Both the position numbers and the translations under genes were made by a program. Positions 4,740 through 5,259 of a stretch of 5,259 nucleotides of DNA are shown here, one piece after another; the stretch's first letter is position 1; each line of letters begins with the position of its first letter. Origin of the DNA: an uncultured Roseburia sp. (GTDB taxonomy: Bacteria; Bacillota; Clostridia; Lachnospirales; Lachnospiraceae); the NCBI GenBank assembly GCA_910584215.1, contig CAJTYI010000129.1, positions 1-5,259 of the forward strand, read 5' to 3'. Below the pieces are notes generated by a model. It saw nothing but the letters and a program-made list of their open reading frames with translations, had not been told where the DNA came from and did not search any database.

Positions 4740-5259
4740 CTACTCCACTGCGATTTCAAATATCTGATTTTCACATTTGATCTCGACGATGCGGTCCGCT
4801 TTTGCCGCATTGGATATCTTTTTCTTATAATCGGCGATACCGGAATAATCCCGCCACATGTGCATCGGGAAAATATAGTCTGCGTTTACATGCTCCAGAA
4901 AATAATCCATTCCCAGCGATTGATACTGCCCTAAGCGGGGGTCAAGCGGCAAAAATGCCAGATGAATCTTTTTTCCCGCCAAGCGCTTCATCTGCACCTT
5001 ATAATTTAACTCCGTCTGTCCGTTGATGAGATCTCCCGCGCCCTCCCAGCGCCAGTTGTTTAAGTCTCCGGCATGATAGAGGCATATACCGTTCGTCTCC
5101 ACATAAAAAGCAACGCCCGCGTCCGTAGAGCGCAGTGTCTCGGCCTTGACCCCGGCGACCTCGCGCTTCTCCCCGGCGCCGACATATGTGATCTTATCGC
5201 GCACAGCGGAAGAGATTCCGTGCTTTTCCAGAAACCGCGGCGTCATCTTGCAGTCTTTT
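4740..5259 (-). CDS. MBL-fold metallo-hydrolase, C-terminal part (5' end outside window)
   Basis: The visible part is about 172 residues of a metallo-beta-lactamase-fold protein. The frame stays open to the window edge (KDCK before the first in-frame Met at 5244-5246), and that Met has no ribosome binding site, so the gene starts outside the window. Counting from that Met, the C-terminal metal-binding motifs are visible: YHAGDLNNW (57-65), where His58 and Asp61 correspond to the GD metal-ligand motif, and FPMHMW (126-131), where His129 would be the last metal ligand. LPLDPRLG (99-106) is another family-like segment. The N-terminal HxHxDH motif should lie upstream. The substrate cannot be told; UlaG-like or general MBL-fold hydrolase is the best label. 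It ends 135 bp before the small protein, with a promoter between, so it is probably a separate transcript. Confidence 0.85.
   Translation of the reverse strand, partial: KDCKMTPRFLEKHGISSAVRDKITYVGAGEKREVAGVKAETLRSTDAGVAFYVETNGICLYHAGDLNNWRWEGAGDLINGQTELNYKVQMKRLAGKKIHLAFLPLDPRLGQYQSLGMDYFLEHVNADYIFPMHMWRDYSGIADYKKKISNAAKADRIVEIKCENQIFEIAVE

Overview
The window looks like ordinary chromosome of a Lachnospiraceae-like anaerobic Firmicute. The evidence is AlaRS and S21 sequences of clostridial type, strong GGAGG-type ribosome binding sites, canonical sigma-A promoters, and moderately GC-rich genes separated by AT-rich gaps. The genus is an inference; no RNA gene or other lineage marker is present.

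All supported genes lie on the minus strand, so transcription runs from high to low coordinates. In that order they are: the C-terminal part of a metallo-beta-lactamase-fold hydrolase cut by the window edge (4740-5259); a 134-bp gap with a weak terminator and a sigma-A promoter; a 40-codon single-pass membrane protein (4483-4605); alaS, alanyl-tRNA synthetase, with a GTG start (1794-4460); an interval of about 400 bp without a convincing gene (1388-1793); a strong promoter and rpsU, ribosomal protein S21 (1107-1283); a strong intrinsic terminator; and a multi-pass membrane protein of unknown function (192-983). The last 191 bases hold nothing firm.

The small membrane protein and alaS form one operon, 22 nt apart, each with its own strong Shine-Dalgarno. 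The transcript leader is only about 40 nt, so there is no room for a T-box. rpsU has its own extended -10 promoter and appears to be transcribed alone. The membrane protein after the rpsU terminator has a good ribosome binding site but no promoter I can recognise, so it may depend on read-through.

I see no defence system, mobile element, CRISPR array or secondary-metabolism cluster. The least explained parts are the alaS-rpsU interval, which is rich in inverted repeats that could fold into a branched structure ending in a terminator-like hairpin, the 40-aa protein ahead of alaS, and the Cys-rich membrane protein.
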